Assembly (NCBI GenBank): GCA_003315675.1
Contig: NIZU01000110.1
Span: forward strand, 1-41,920
Source: Methanocorpusculum sp. MCE
GTDB lineage: Archaea > Halobacteriota > Methanomicrobia > Methanomicrobiales > Methanocorpusculaceae
Reading direction: 5' to 3'
Length of the DNA stretch: 41,920 bases
The translations under genes were made by a program, and so were the position numbers. The notes under the pieces were generated by a model, which ran no database searches, was not told the DNA's origin, and saw only the letters and a program-made list of their open reading frames with translations. Positions 16,782-25,369 of the stretch are shown one piece after another (position 1 is the stretch's first letter; the number at the start of each line of letters is the position of its first letter).

Positions 16782-17548
16782 TCTGCCTTCACCTCCTTGG
16801 CGGGTTTTTGCCGCTCGACCACTTTACCCGCAAGAAGTTTTCCTGCGAAAAATCCGGCAATGATAAGAAAGAAGAAGATCGGATTCACCATAACGCCTAG
16901 AATGCTGCCAAGAAGACCTAACGTGAAGGCGAGTCCCATCACGGCGATGTATGCGCTGGAACTACGGGTCGGAGATGATGTTGTATAAACCGCTCCGGAT
17001 GATCCGTCGATGACTGCCTGATAGGGAGTCCCCAGATATTCATAGGCGATTTCGTAAATCGGGAAGTACACGAGTGCCTGATCGATGGGCGTTCCGGTGA
17101 GTTCGGGAAGATACGTATCAATCGCAATATCCGGCTGGATCACGTCTGCGTCTCCGGTCGATGCTTTCGCATCATAGACAACTGTATTTCCCGGGGGGAT
17201 TGTGAGGTCCTGCATTCCGGGGAGAACGGTCCCTTTCGCGGGTTTTGCAAAAACGGTTTCCCTGCCGTTGACAGTCCGGCGGAACCGGAATACCGGGAAG
17301 AATTCTTTGGTAAGTTTCGTGATATTTGCTGCTGCTTCGAGGTCCTTAGCTTGGGCGGGACCAGCAGTCCAGCGTTTAAAAATCCCTTTTGCCGCACTCT
17401 CGTCTATTGAGAAGGGAAGCAGGTAAAAGAACAGCGCAGAACTTCGATCGATATAAGTGACCGTGCCACAGAACGAACATGTCGCCATCTGTGTGCCTGG
17501 TTTGACCAGTAGTGCCGCGCCGCACTTTGGACACTGAAAATCGGGCAT
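16778..17548 (-). CDS. Zinc-ribbon membrane protein, first gene of SPFH operon
   Basis: The 256 residues contain an N-terminal zinc ribbon (FQCPKCGAAL...ATCSFCG, about 5-28) and a central region with FFPVFRFRRTVNGRE, VYFPIYEIAYEYLGTPYQAV and a VIDGSSGAVYT turn. Two C-terminal membrane helices follow (about 200-245), then a charged tail. The ribbon is predicted to be cytoplasmic, with the protein anchored by its C-terminus. It begins the operon that runs to the SPFH gene. The upstream 49-base gap to the TPR gene is AT-rich. Confidence 0.78.
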   Translation of the reverse strand: MPDFQCPKCGAALLVKPGTQMATCSFCGTVTYIDRSSALFFYLLPFSIDESAAKGIFKRWTAGPAQAKDLEAAANITKLTKEFFPVFRFRRTVNGRETVFAKPAKGTVLPGMQDLTIPPGNTVVYDAKASTGDADVIQPDIAIDTYLPELTGTPIDQALVYFPIYEIAYEYLGTPYQAVIDGSSGAVYTTSSPTRSSSAYIAVMGLAFTLGLLGSILGVMVNPIFFFLIIAGFFAGKLLAGKVVERQKPAKEVKAE

Positions 17549-17597
17549 ATTATTTTTATTGGTGTCTTAGAGGATAAGCATATCTTCCCGATATGCT

Positions 17598-17918
17598 CTA
17601 CAGATCGTTGATTCGGAGGATACAGGCCGTTTTTTTCTCAACCGCACCTAGTTTGTCAAAGCATTCGGCAAGTAATTCAAGAGCGGACTTGTCATCGGGC
17701 AGATGGATCAGGGCCCTTTCAAAAGCGCTGACGGCATCCCCGTATTTTTCCAGACCGATCAGCGCTTTGCCCCTGCCTTTCCAGGCGTCGGCATCATTCG
17801 GCAGAAGCTCCGTTAACCTGAGGTAGGCTTCCGCTGCTTTTTCATAACGCTCATCTGCGAGAAGATTGTCTGCGGTCGTTTTCCAGAAGACAGGATTGGT
17901 TGTGGGATGAAATGTCAT
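17598..17918 (-). CDS. TPR-repeat protein
   Basis: This 106-residue protein contains about two to three tetratricopeptide repeats (ADNLLADERYEKAAEAYLRL, then DAWKGRGKALIGLEKYGDAV, then SALELLAECFDKLGAVEK). TPRs bind other proteins; the partner is unknown. I chose the ATG at 17918, because longer forms would run into the tRNA gene at 17993-18065. It lies upstream of the zinc-ribbon operon on the same strand with a 49-base gap, so it might be part of it. Confidence 0.75.
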   Translation of the reverse strand: MTFHPTTNPVFWKTTADNLLADERYEKAAEAYLRLTELLPNDADAWKGRGKALIGLEKYGDAVSAFERALIHLPDDKSALELLAECFDKLGAVEKKTACILRINDL

Positions 17919-17992
17919 AATAAAACTGCAGGGAAAATACTCATGACCAATGATCATGTTTGACTGGGCAACACATCCGTGCCGCCGATAAA

Positions 17993-18065
17993 TGCTGATA
18001 TCGGGATTCGAACCCGAGTCGCCGGCGTGAAAGGCCGGCATGATTGGCCTCTACACTATATCAGC
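17993..18065 (-). tRNA. tRNA-Glu (anticodon UUC)
   Basis: A 73-base cloverleaf on the minus strand. The acceptor stem is GCTGATA/TATCAGC, the anticodon stem CCGGC/GCCGG with loop CTTTCAC (anticodon TTC), and the T-arm contains GGTTCGAATCC. Discriminator base A; the CCA end is not encoded. No intron. Confidence 0.93.
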
Positions 18066-18093
18066 TCAAACTGCCTATAATAGTCTACGCTGA

Positions 18094-18104
18094 TTTATAA
18101 ATAG
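18094..18104 (-). promoter_or_regulatory. TATA box of tRNA-Glu
   Basis: On the minus strand this reads CTATTTATAAA, ending 29 bases before the mature 5' end of the tRNA, the expected archaeal distance. Confidence 0.55.
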
Positions 18105-18133
18105 ATTGTGATTGATACCTGATGGTTTCAGGA

Positions 18134-18997
18134 TCAGTATGCATCGCCGGAGTTCTGAGTCTCCATCTGGAATGCTGCAAGAAGTTTTTTGTAGATCGGC
18201 CCAGGAACGCCGGTTCCGATCAATCTGCCGTCGATTTTGGTGATTGCACAGATTTCTGCGGCCGTTCCGGTGACCATCACTTCATCGGCTGTGTAGAGAT
18301 CGAAGAGCCCGAGCTCGCAGACCTCATAGGTGATACCCATCTTCGCGCAGATGTCGAGAAGGACAATGCGGGTGATGCCTTTGAGGTTGTTGATGGTCGG
18401 AGGGGTGTAGAGAACACCGTCTTTCACAAGGTAGATGTTGTCGCCGGAACCTTCAGCGAGTTTTCCGGTCCGGTCGAGGAAGATTGCCTCGTCGCCACCC
18501 TTATAGTTTGCCTCGATCTTGCCCAGAATATTGTTCAGGTAGTTGAGGGATTTGATGTTCGGCGGGAGGGTGTCCGGCGGGTTTCTTCTCACACAGACCG
18601 TCACCGCGGTAAGCCCTGTCTCATACAGATCACCGTACATCGCCCCCCAGGCGGAAGCAGCACAGATGATTGAGGGATTTGCACAGTGACGCGGATCAAG
18701 TCCCATAGTTCCGACACCCCGCGTGATGATCGGGCGGATGTAGGCATCCTTCAGATCATTTTTGCGCAGAGTCTCTTTGATGATCTCGCCCATCTCGGCG
18801 CGGGTGATCCCCGGATCAAGATCCAAGGCTTTGGCCGAATCAAAGAGACGGTCGACGTGCTCTTTGAGGCGGAACACACGACCATTGTATGCTCTGATTC
18901 CTTCAAACACACCGTCTCCGTAAAGGAATCCGTGGTCGAATATCGACACTGTTGCCTGTTCTTCAGGCACAAATTTCCCGTTTATGTAAACTAACAT
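18134..18997 (-). CDS. ilvE: Branched-chain amino acid aminotransferase
   Basis: This 287-residue fold-type IV PLP aminotransferase moves the amino group between glutamate and Val, Leu or Ile. Marks are DHGFLYGDGVFEGIRAY at the N-terminus, the PLP lysine in IKSLNYLNNILGKIEA, the EGSGDNIYLVKDG segment and TGTAAEICAI near the end. The ATG at 18997 gives the standard start MLVYINGKFV; upstream in-frame codons are non-homologous. A TATA-like CTATATCAT lies about 25-30 bases upstream, so the message is nearly leaderless. Confidence 0.95.
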   Translation of the reverse strand: MLVYINGKFVPEEQATVSIFDHGFLYGDGVFEGIRAYNGRVFRLKEHVDRLFDSAKALDLDPGITRAEMGEIIKETLRKNDLKDAYIRPIITRGVGTMGLDPRHCANPSIICAASAWGAMYGDLYETGLTAVTVCVRRNPPDTLPPNIKSLNYLNNILGKIEANYKGGDEAIFLDRTGKLAEGSGDNIYLVKDGVLYTPPTINNLKGITRIVLLDICAKMGITYEVCELGLFDLYTADEVMVTGTAAEICAITKIDGRLIGTGVPGPIYKKLLAAFQMETQNSGDAY

Positions 18998-19174
18998 GAT
19001 AAATAATATGTGATGTGGTATGATATAGGATTTTGGTCTCTCCATGATAAAATCCAGCGTTCGTGCGTTTATTTCAGTGATAGTGTCGGAAAAAACGAGG
19101 GTTCTTGCTTGAGTATTTTTCGGGATGCGCCAAGCCCGCCAAATACTTATATCGTTACATCCCACAATCACGGT

Positions 19175-19618
19175 ATGTCAGTACAGAAAGGCGATACAAT
19201 ACGCGTACACTACATTGGAGAATTGACCGACGGCACACGTTTCGACTCATCGGAGGGTCGCGACCCCCTTGAGTTTACCGTTGGTTCCGGGATGGTGGTC
19301 CCTGGTTTCGATGCCGCGGTTCTCGGGATGGAGATCGGTGAGACTAAATCGGTCACGATCCTTCCAGCCGATGCCTACGGCGAAAAGACTGAGGAGATGA
19401 CGGTTGATATTCCGCGTGCAGAATTCGGGGAGGATTTCACTGCAAATCCCGGCGAACAGCTTATGATCCAGCTTGGAGACGGAAATCAGATCCCAGTTAC
19501 AATCACGAAGATCGATGAGAACACAGTGACTCTCGATGCAAACCACCCTCTGGCGGGCAAAACCCTTGTGTTTACAATCACGCTGGCCGAGATCTGCGCA
19601 GCGGAATCCGACGCGTAA
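19175..19618 (+). CDS. FKBP-type peptidyl-prolyl isomerase (SlyD-like)
   Basis: The 147 residues have the FKBP catalytic core (GDTIRVHYIGELTDGTRFDS and LEFTVGSGMVVPGFDAAVLGM) with an IF chaperone-flap insertion, and return to the core in LDANHPLAGKTLVFTITL. The order matches SlyD/archaeal short FKBPs, which speed proline isomerisation during folding. There is no His-rich metal tail. The ATG at 19175 was chosen by homology; a TATA-like ATACTTATATC lies about 25-30 bases upstream. Confidence 0.95.
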   Translation: MSVQKGDTIRVHYIGELTDGTRFDSSEGRDPLEFTVGSGMVVPGFDAAVLGMEIGETKSVTILPADAYGEKTEEMTVDIPRAEFGEDFTANPGEQLMIQLGDGNQIPVTITKIDENTVTLDANHPLAGKTLVFTITLAEICAAESDA

Positions 19619-19656
19619 TTATTCATATCATCAGCACAAACACCATATCAGCGAAC

Positions 19657-19935
19657 ATGCCACAGATAACCATACGCCCATTTGCCAGATTTCGGGAACT
19701 CTTCGGAGAAGTGAACACGGTAAGCGTTCCGGAAGGCACCTCTGTTTTCGGCGCCATTCTTGCTTTTGCAAAAACACAGAAAGACGGAATGGATGAACTT
19801 TTTGCCGGCGGCAAACTTGGATCGCATATCATCCTTATGTACAACAGGGAGAGGATCGACTCAGACGATGCAAAAACTATCCATACGGCAGATGGTGATG
19901 AGATTGTGATCTATCCGCCGGTATCGGGAGGATGA
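19657..19935 (+). CDS. MoaD/SAMP ubiquitin-like sulfur carrier
   Basis: This 92-residue beta-grasp protein ends in the required Gly-Gly (YPPVSGG), which is adenylated and then made a thiocarboxylate. It starts with MPQITIRPFARFRELFGE, typical of MoaD/archaeal SAMPs. The moaE gene begins 3 bases after the stop, so its main job is probably the small subunit of molybdopterin synthase. A role in protein tagging or tRNA thiolation is possible as for other SAMPs. GGAGG at its 3' end serves as the ribosome-binding site of moaE. Confidence 0.92.
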   Translation: MPQITIRPFARFRELFGEVNTVSVPEGTSVFGAILAFAKTQKDGMDELFAGGKLGSHIILMYNRERIDSDDAKTIHTADGDEIVIYPPVSGG

Positions 19936-19938
19936 AAG

Positions 19939-20337
19939 ATGGTTCTCGCACTGCAGAAAGAGGATATAGACATCGGCGCTCTGATCAGTGCCTCACGGAC
20001 GAACAACGACGGGGCACAGATCGTCTTTATCGGCTGCGTCAGGGATGACGGGAATATGGATGCTCTTGAGATCGAAGCGTTCGTTCCGGTCGCAGAAAAT
20101 GATCTTGCCGATATCGCCGCCGAGGCGATGGAAAGATTCAGCTTAAACTCGGTTGATATCGTTCACCGATACGGCCGCCTTGCTCTGGGCGAAATGATCG
20201 TCGTTATTTTAGTCGGCGCCGGTCATCGCGCCGAGGCATATGAGGGGTCCCGATTTATCATCGAGAAACTGAAGGAAAAAGTACCCATCTGGAAACAGGA
20301 ACTCTCCGGAAACGCCCGGGGAGAATGGGTGCACTAA
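19939..20337 (+). CDS. moaE: Molybdopterin synthase catalytic subunit
   Basis: This 132-residue MoaE takes sulfur from MoaD thiocarboxylate to turn cyclic pyranopterin monophosphate into molybdopterin. Marks are IVFIGCVRDDG, IVHRYGRLALGE and the catalytic-lysine block EKLKEKVPIWKQE near the C-terminus. It matches formate dehydrogenase and formylmethanofuran dehydrogenase needs in methanogens. It is slightly shorter than bacterial MoaE. Confidence 0.93.
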   Translation: MVLALQKEDIDIGALISASRTNNDGAQIVFIGCVRDDGNMDALEIEAFVPVAENDLADIAAEAMERFSLNSVDIVHRYGRLALGEMIVVILVGAGHRAEAYEGSRFIIEKLKEKVPIWKQELSGNARGEWVH

Positions 20338-20362
20338 CACTCATCATTTTTTAGAACAAAAT

Positions 20363-21490
20363 TCATAAGACAATCGGATATGCCGGATCCAGAAGGACTT
20401 TCTGCGGCTGCGATTTCAGACTTACCGCACCGACTGCCCCGATGATGCCTTTTTTACCATAGACTTGGACGCCCGACCGCTCTGCAGTCTCAAGGACTTC
20501 TTCCATGGAAACGCGTTCCCGACGAATCTTGTCGCCAAGCTTCAGCAGATCACCCGGTACGATGATATTTTTCAGGATGGCTACGCCCCACTCATCCGAA
20601 ACGCTTTCTTCTTCGACAAATCTGCAGACCTTTGCGGCGAGCGAGGGGAGGGAAACCGGATCAACGGCAAGTTCGATGAAGCTGCAGGAGTTGCCTGCGG
20701 TTTTTTCTTCGATGTCCTGACAGAGGGCGGCGACCTGATGTCTGATCCCAATCACGCTTCCGGGATCCGTCAGATACTTCATCAGGGCCTGGGACAGGGC
20801 AAAGGTCGCACCGCCGCATCCTTTCCTGTCGGTATCATCCACACCGATCGTAACGGGGATCAGTGCCGGCGTTCGAACTTCGCCGGTGACCACGCCGCTG
20901 CCCACACGGATTTGGACGCCCTTTACCCCTTTTGCATGACCCATCATCGCCGATAACGAGTATGCGGGCCCTCCGGGGATCGAATGGATCGTCTGTATGA
21001 TATCGGTTCCGTCTTTTTTGACCGAAGCAAGACCCACTGCTGCGAAGTCCAGTCTGAGTTCATTCTCCTCGCCGATCCTCGCCCGTTCGCGAAAGATCAT
21101 CCCGTCGCGGGTGACGGAGATTGCCGCTCCGCCGGCTTTTCGGTGATGAAACTCGCAGAATCCTGCACATCCGCTGGAGAGACACTCATGAAAAATCTCT
21201 ACGTCACTGCCGTCAAGAGTCGTAAAAATGCGTTTGCAGGTAGTCTGCGGCAGTGCACTTCTCGAGGCATACCGTGCGGGATTTCTGCCGTGCGGTTCTT
21301 CTTTTACGAAGATGCATCCCTCCTTGATCATCCGGTTAATCCAGTCCTGGGCCGTTGAACGCGGGACATTTGCGGCAGATGCCAGATCAGCAGTGGTGAA
21401 GTGCCCTGCTTCGAAGGTCATCTGCCTCATGGCTGTGAGAAATGCTCCGCGGCGTTCGAGGACGCCGCCGGGTTTTTCCTTACCGGTCAT
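20363..21490 (-). CDS. HTH protein with DDTD domain (TiaS / methanogenesis marker 11-like)
   Basis: The 375 residues begin with a helix-turn-helix domain (TTADLASAANVPRSTAQDWI, about 30-75). A cysteine-containing region follows (CLSSGCAGFCEFHH, about 100-115), then a C-terminal domain with VTIGVDDTDRKGCGGATFAL. The DDTD-x-GATF block is characteristic of TiaS-type tRNA-agmatidine synthases and of methanogenesis marker 11-type proteins. The fusion with an HTH suggests a sensor-regulator or RNA/DNA-binding enzyme. The ATG at 21490 overlaps the end of hom by 11 bases, placing the gene third in the ACT-hom operon. Function unproven. Confidence 0.6.
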   Translation of the reverse strand: MTGKEKPGGVLERRGAFLTAMRQMTFEAGHFTTADLASAANVPRSTAQDWINRMIKEGCIFVKEEPHGRNPARYASRSALPQTTCKRIFTTLDGSDVEIFHECLSSGCAGFCEFHHRKAGGAAISVTRDGMIFRERARIGEENELRLDFAAVGLASVKKDGTDIIQTIHSIPGGPAYSLSAMMGHAKGVKGVQIRVGSGVVTGEVRTPALIPVTIGVDDTDRKGCGGATFALSQALMKYLTDPGSVIGIRHQVAALCQDIEEKTAGNSCSFIELAVDPVSLPSLAAKVCRFVEEESVSDEWGVAILKNIIVPGDLLKLGDKIRRERVSMEEVLETAERSGVQVYGKKGIIGAVGAVSLKSQPQKVLLDPAYPIVL

Positions 21491-22466
21491 ATTTGTCTGT
21501 GATAAAGAAGAGATCCGCAAGAATCGCACTCGCCGTTTCTACCGATCCTGCGCCACGGCCAATGAAGGTGATCGCCCCGGCATACTCGGTTTCGACGGTC
21601 ACTGCGTTTAATGTGCCGGTAACGACAAGCGGATTGGTTTTGGAGATAAGACGCGGGGAAACCTCCAGAAGATTCTTTTCCGGATAAAGGGTTGCAATCA
21701 GGCGCATCGAGTGTCCCGTTTCTTCAGCCATCAAAAGAGCATCCACGGTCAGATCGGAGATGCCGGTACGTTTCACGTCTGCAAGCGTCACATCCATCCC
21801 GAGAACGGTGTTTGCAAGGATGACAAGTTTGATTGCGGCATCGGTTCCGTTGATATCATAGGTGGGATCCGCCTCGGCATATCCGAGATCGCGTGCTTCG
21901 GCAAGTGCCTGGACATAGGTCAGTCCCTCCTCCTCCATTCTGGTCAGAATATAATTGCAGGTCCCGTTCAAAACACCGTAGAGTGCTTTGATCTTGTTGC
22001 CGGCAAGTCCGTATTTTATCCCGCGAAGAATGGGAACAGCGCCGGCTACGGTACCTTCGAAAAGGAACCCGACGTTATTTTCGTCTGCCAGTCCAAGCAG
22101 TTCGGATGAAGCGAGCGAAACCGGTCCTTTGTTCGAAGTGACGACATGCTTTCCCCGTTTGATCGCGGTTTTTATGATGGAAAGGGCCGGTTCCCCGGTG
22201 TCGGCATTTGTCGGGGTGACCTCGACGAGGATATCGTATTCAGCTTCGGCCGAGATTCGTGCTGCCGGCCAGGCGGTATCCCCGCAGCGTCCAGTCTTCT
22301 TTTTCTTTGCAAGAACCTCTTCGATATTGAGGCCGGCGGGATCAATGACGCCGCTTTTTGAATCCGCGGCGGCAACGATCCGGAATCGGTCGTCCCCGGA
22401 AAGGACCTCGGCCACGCCGCGTCCGACCGAACCAAGGCCGATCAGTGCGACATTCCATGTTTTCAT
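21480..22466 (-). CDS. hom: Homoserine dehydrogenase
   Basis: This 328-residue short-form enzyme reduces aspartate semialdehyde to homoserine using NAD(P)H. The nucleotide-binding loop GLGSVGRGVAEVL is at the N-terminus. VLNGTCNYILTRMEEEG and DLGYAEADPTYDINGTDAA hold the substrate lysine/aspartate region. It lacks a C-terminal ACT domain; instead a separate ACT protein is encoded 4 bases overlapping upstream. Homoserine feeds threonine; in this organism homocysteine likely comes directly from aspartate semialdehyde through the operon at 5.3 kb. Confidence 0.95.
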   Translation of the reverse strand: MKTWNVALIGLGSVGRGVAEVLSGDDRFRIVAAADSKSGVIDPAGLNIEEVLAKKKKTGRCGDTAWPAARISAEAEYDILVEVTPTNADTGEPALSIIKTAIKRGKHVVTSNKGPVSLASSELLGLADENNVGFLFEGTVAGAVPILRGIKYGLAGNKIKALYGVLNGTCNYILTRMEEEGLTYVQALAEARDLGYAEADPTYDINGTDAAIKLVILANTVLGMDVTLADVKRTGISDLTVDALLMAEETGHSMRLIATLYPEKNLLEVSPRLISKTNPLVVTGTLNAVTVETEYAGAITFIGRGAGSVETASAILADLFFITDKYDR

Positions 22467-22978
22467 AAGCCGCCCCCTATCTGATTGATGATGAGATGAT
22501 GTTTTTCCACGGCGATTTCCTTGAGCGTTATCACTGCCTGAGTCATCTCCTGTTCGCTCACGGCTTTTATCGTAAGTTTTGCAGTCGACGGTTCTTCCAT
22601 ACCGGGCATGACAATATCGAGTTCGGTTACTTCAGCAATGTGCTTCTTATCGATCCGGTTCACCGTATCCGTTAGATCGGTGTGAAGGATATGGCCAATC
22701 AGAATGAACGTTTTTGTGCAGGTGAGATGTTCGGTACCTATTCGTACTATGGCCACGCCGTTTGCACGGAGAGCATCCATCAGTTCAGCGAGCCGAGTCT
22801 CCGGAAGAGAGATGACGATGTCTACAATTAAGGCTCCGTTCACGGACTTGGTGTCGCGCTGATGGGAGATAGTTATGATATTTGCTCCGCTCTTTGATAT
22901 TGGTTCTATTGCGGCAAGTAACTGCCCAGGTTTGTCTTTGAGTTCCAGTCTTAGCGAGGTTCGGACATTTTTCTGCAA
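22463..22978 (-). CDS. ACT-domain protein, likely regulator of homoserine dehydrogenase
   Basis: This 171-residue protein (COG2061 type) has an N-terminal ACT domain (LELKDKPGQLLAAIEPISKS, about 8-75). A second ligand-binding-like half ends with VITLKEIAVEKHHLIINQIGGG. The gene sits directly before hom with a 4-base overlap. The natural inference is that it gives hom the threonine or other amino-acid feedback that fused ACT domains provide in bacteria. Confidence 0.85.
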   Translation of the reverse strand: MQKNVRTSLRLELKDKPGQLLAAIEPISKSGANIITISHQRDTKSVNGALIVDIVISLPETRLAELMDALRANGVAIVRIGTEHLTCTKTFILIGHILHTDLTDTVNRIDKKHIAEVTELDIVMPGMEEPSTAKLTIKAVSEQEMTQAVITLKEIAVEKHHLIINQIGGGL

Positions 22979-23175
22979 GCTTATCCCTCTGATTCATATT
23001 ATTTCTTCTTTTTGAAATGGATATAGATTCCCATTGGCGCATATTGTCCTCTGCATGGAAAGGCAAACCCCCTCCCCTTCATCATTATTTTTGCAGTAGG
23101 CACTGATAATATCCGGCATACCCAACGGAAGAACTTTTAGCCTGTTAAAGACACATAATATTAATAGTATTAATA

Positions 23176-23448
23176 ATGAAGCTCGTTGTCAATGAACACC
23201 GGTGTAAAGGCTGCAATATGTGTACAAAAGTCTGTCCTTACGGAATTTTTCAGGAAGGGACCAGACCAGGTTCACGCGGCTACATCATCCCGGTTTTGGA
23301 CCATCCTGAGAGATGTACAAACTGCCGTTTGCAGAAGCTCTATGGTCGCCAACTCTGCGGGATGTGTCAGATGATATGTCCGGACCAGGCAATATCCTGG
23401 ATTGATGAAAAACCATTCGAGCCTCAGAAAGTGGTGATTGAATATTGA
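23176..23448 (+). CDS. korD: 2-oxoglutarate:ferredoxin oxidoreductase, delta (ferredoxin) subunit
   Basis: This 90-residue iron-sulfur subunit has two cysteine clusters: CKGCNMCTKVCP near the start, and CTNCRLQKLYGRQLCGMCQMICP, which has a longer-than-normal loop. It passes electrons between the catalytic subunits and ferredoxin. It is the first gene of a seven-gene run with 4-base overlaps. A palindromic AT-rich stretch (AATATTAATAGTATTAATA) directly precedes the ATG and may hold the promoter or an operator. Confidence 0.92.
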   Translation: MKLVVNEHRCKGCNMCTKVCPYGIFQEGTRPGSRGYIIPVLDHPERCTNCRLQKLYGRQLCGMCQMICPDQAISWIDEKPFEPQKVVIEY

Positions 23449-24578
23449 CGGACAAAACTGATTTCCTGAACGGTAATGTAGCCTGCGCAGAAGGAGCTTT
23501 GGCTGCCGGATGCAGATTTTTCGCCGGCTACCCTATCACCCCCTCGACGGAGGTCGCCGAGCGGATGGCAGTTCGTCTGCCCAAAGTCGGCGGGATCTTC
23601 ATCCAGATGGAGGATGAACTGGCAAGTGCCGCGGCAATCATCGGAGGATCATGGGCCGGCGCCCGGACGATGACCGCAACGTCGGGACCTGGCTTTTCTC
23701 TAATGATGGAAAATATCGGGTACGCCGCCTTCACGGAGACACCGATCGTGATCGTGAATGTTCAGCGCGGAGGACCTTCCACCGGCCAGCCAACCATGGC
23801 TGCCCAGGGTGATATGCTTCAGTGCAGATACGGCTCGCACGGGGATTACAGCGTGATCGCTCTCTCCCCATCTTCTGTTCAGGAGATGTACGATCTGACG
23901 GTTAAAGCGTTCAATCTTGCCGACCGATTCAGAACTCCGGTGTTCCTGATGACGGACGAAACCATAGGACATATGCGGGAAAAGATCACTTTGCACAGCA
24001 ATGTTGAGATCGTGCCCCGCCGCGAGCTGAAAGAGGGCGAACTTCCCTGTGCCCCGGACGAGAACGTCGTTCCCGGATTTGCCACATTCGGCATGGGTCA
24101 CAACGTCCACATCACCGGCCTTACCCACAATGAAAAAGGATATCCGGCAACCGATTCTGCAGAGGTCCACGAAAAACTGGTCCGCCGTCAGGTCCGAAAG
24201 ATCGAGGATTTCAGAAACGAAATCGCCGATGTCGACATCGTCAACCCGGACGCAGAGCTGGTCTTCATCTCGTACGGAGCCCCGACCCGTACGGTCCGCC
24301 AGCTTCTCCACGATATTCCCGATACCTACGGTCATCTGAATCTGCGTATCGTCTGGCCGTTCCCCGATGAATCTCTGCTTGCATTCAAAAACGCCAAAGC
24401 ATTCATCATCCCGGAGATGAACCTCGGGCAGATCGCCAAAGAGGTCCGCCAGCACACCAACATCCCGATCGTTGTCGTGCCGAAACTCGGAGGAGCTCTC
24501 CATACGCCGGCTGAACTTCTGAAAGCGGTCGAAGTCTCAAAAACCGTGAGAAAACCGGTGACCGAGGTGCGCTTATGA
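23445..24578 (+). CDS. korA: 2-oxoglutarate:ferredoxin oxidoreductase, alpha subunit
   Basis: This 377-residue alpha subunit carries FFAGYPITPSTEVAERMA, TSGPGFSLMMENIG and GGPSTGQPTMAAQGD. It makes 2-oxoglutarate from succinyl-CoA, CO2 and reduced ferredoxin in the incomplete reductive citric acid branch of methanogens. The start is a TTG overlapping the korD stop, giving MTDKTDFLNGNVACAEGA, the correct N-terminus by homology. The korB start overlaps by 4 bases. Confidence 0.95.
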   Translation: MTDKTDFLNGNVACAEGALAAGCRFFAGYPITPSTEVAERMAVRLPKVGGIFIQMEDELASAAAIIGGSWAGARTMTATSGPGFSLMMENIGYAAFTETPIVIVNVQRGGPSTGQPTMAAQGDMLQCRYGSHGDYSVIALSPSSVQEMYDLTVKAFNLADRFRTPVFLMTDETIGHMREKITLHSNVEIVPRRELKEGELPCAPDENVVPGFATFGMGHNVHITGLTHNEKGYPATDSAEVHEKLVRRQVRKIEDFRNEIADVDIVNPDAELVFISYGAPTRTVRQLLHDIPDTYGHLNLRIVWPFPDESLLAFKNAKAFIIPEMNLGQIAKEVRQHTNIPIVVVPKLGGALHTPAELLKAVEVSKTVRKPVTEVRL

Positions 24579-25369
24579 ATCTGGAAGACAGGTACCGTCA
24601 GGACAGACTGCCCCACATCTATTGTGCAGGATGCGGGAACGGAACGATCCTCAACTGTACACTTAGGGCCGTTGAGGAACTGGACTACAAACAGGAGGAG
24701 ACGGCCTTAATATCCGGAATCGGCTGTTCATCACGTGCATCGGGTTACACCTCATCCGACTCACTCCACACGACCCACGGCCGTGCCCTCGCCTTTGCGA
24801 CCGGTCTGAAACTCGTGAAACCCCGCCAGCATGTGATCGTTTTCACGGGAGACGGGGATTGTTCTGCGATCGGCGGGAACCACTTCATCCATGCATGCAG
24901 ACGAAACATCGACATTACCGTGATCTGTATGAACAACAATATCTTCGGCATGACCGGAGGTCAGGGAAGTCCCTGTACTCCGTATGGAGCCATCAGCACC
25001 ACGACACCTTACGGGATGCAGGAGCAGCCGTTCGATCTCTGCAAAGTTGCCGAGGCTTCCGGTGCGAATTATGTTGCACGCTGGACCTCATTCCATGTAA
25101 AAGAGCTGACCGAGGCGATCCGCGTCGGTCTTGAGACGCCGGGTCTTTCGTTCATTGAGGTGATGACCCAGTGCCCCACCTCGTTCGGCAGCAAGAACAA
25201 GATGCGGCAGGTCACGCAGATGCTCGACATGTTCCGGGACAATGCCGTTCTGAAGGTGAAGGCAGACCGCGATGCAGCCAAAGGCATTTTGCTGTCTCCA
25301 GAAAAGTTCGTTGTCGGTCAGTTTGTCCGCCGGAAAAATCCACCTCTCGGCGTGGAGGCAGTGATATGA
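24575..25369 (+). CDS. korB: 2-oxoglutarate:ferredoxin oxidoreductase, beta (TPP) subunit
   Basis: The 264 residues include the iron-sulfur/TPP entry motif HIYCAGCGNGTILNC, the SGIGCSSRASGY segment, the TPP-binding GDGDCSAIGGNHFIHACRRN with later NNNIFGMTGGQ, and QCPTSFGSKNK. Family length is normal. Overlaps korA and korC by 4 bases each. Together with korA it decides substrate use; the succinyl-CoA ligase genes next door support 2-oxoglutarate. Confidence 0.96.
   Translation: MNLEDRYRQDRLPHIYCAGCGNGTILNCTLRAVEELDYKQEETALISGIGCSSRASGYTSSDSLHTTHGRALAFATGLKLVKPRQHVIVFTGDGDCSAIGGNHFIHACRRNIDITVICMNNNIFGMTGGQGSPCTPYGAISTTTPYGMQEQPFDLCKVAEASGANYVARWTSFHVKELTEAIRVGLETPGLSFIEVMTQCPTSFGSKNKMRQVTQMLDMFRDNAVLKVKADRDAAKGILLSPEKFVVGQFVRRKNPPLGVEAVI

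Noticed and set aside
23155..23176. Palindromic AT stretch before korD as a defined operator
   Set aside because: AT-rich promoters easily look palindromic; with one example no regulator site can be claimed.
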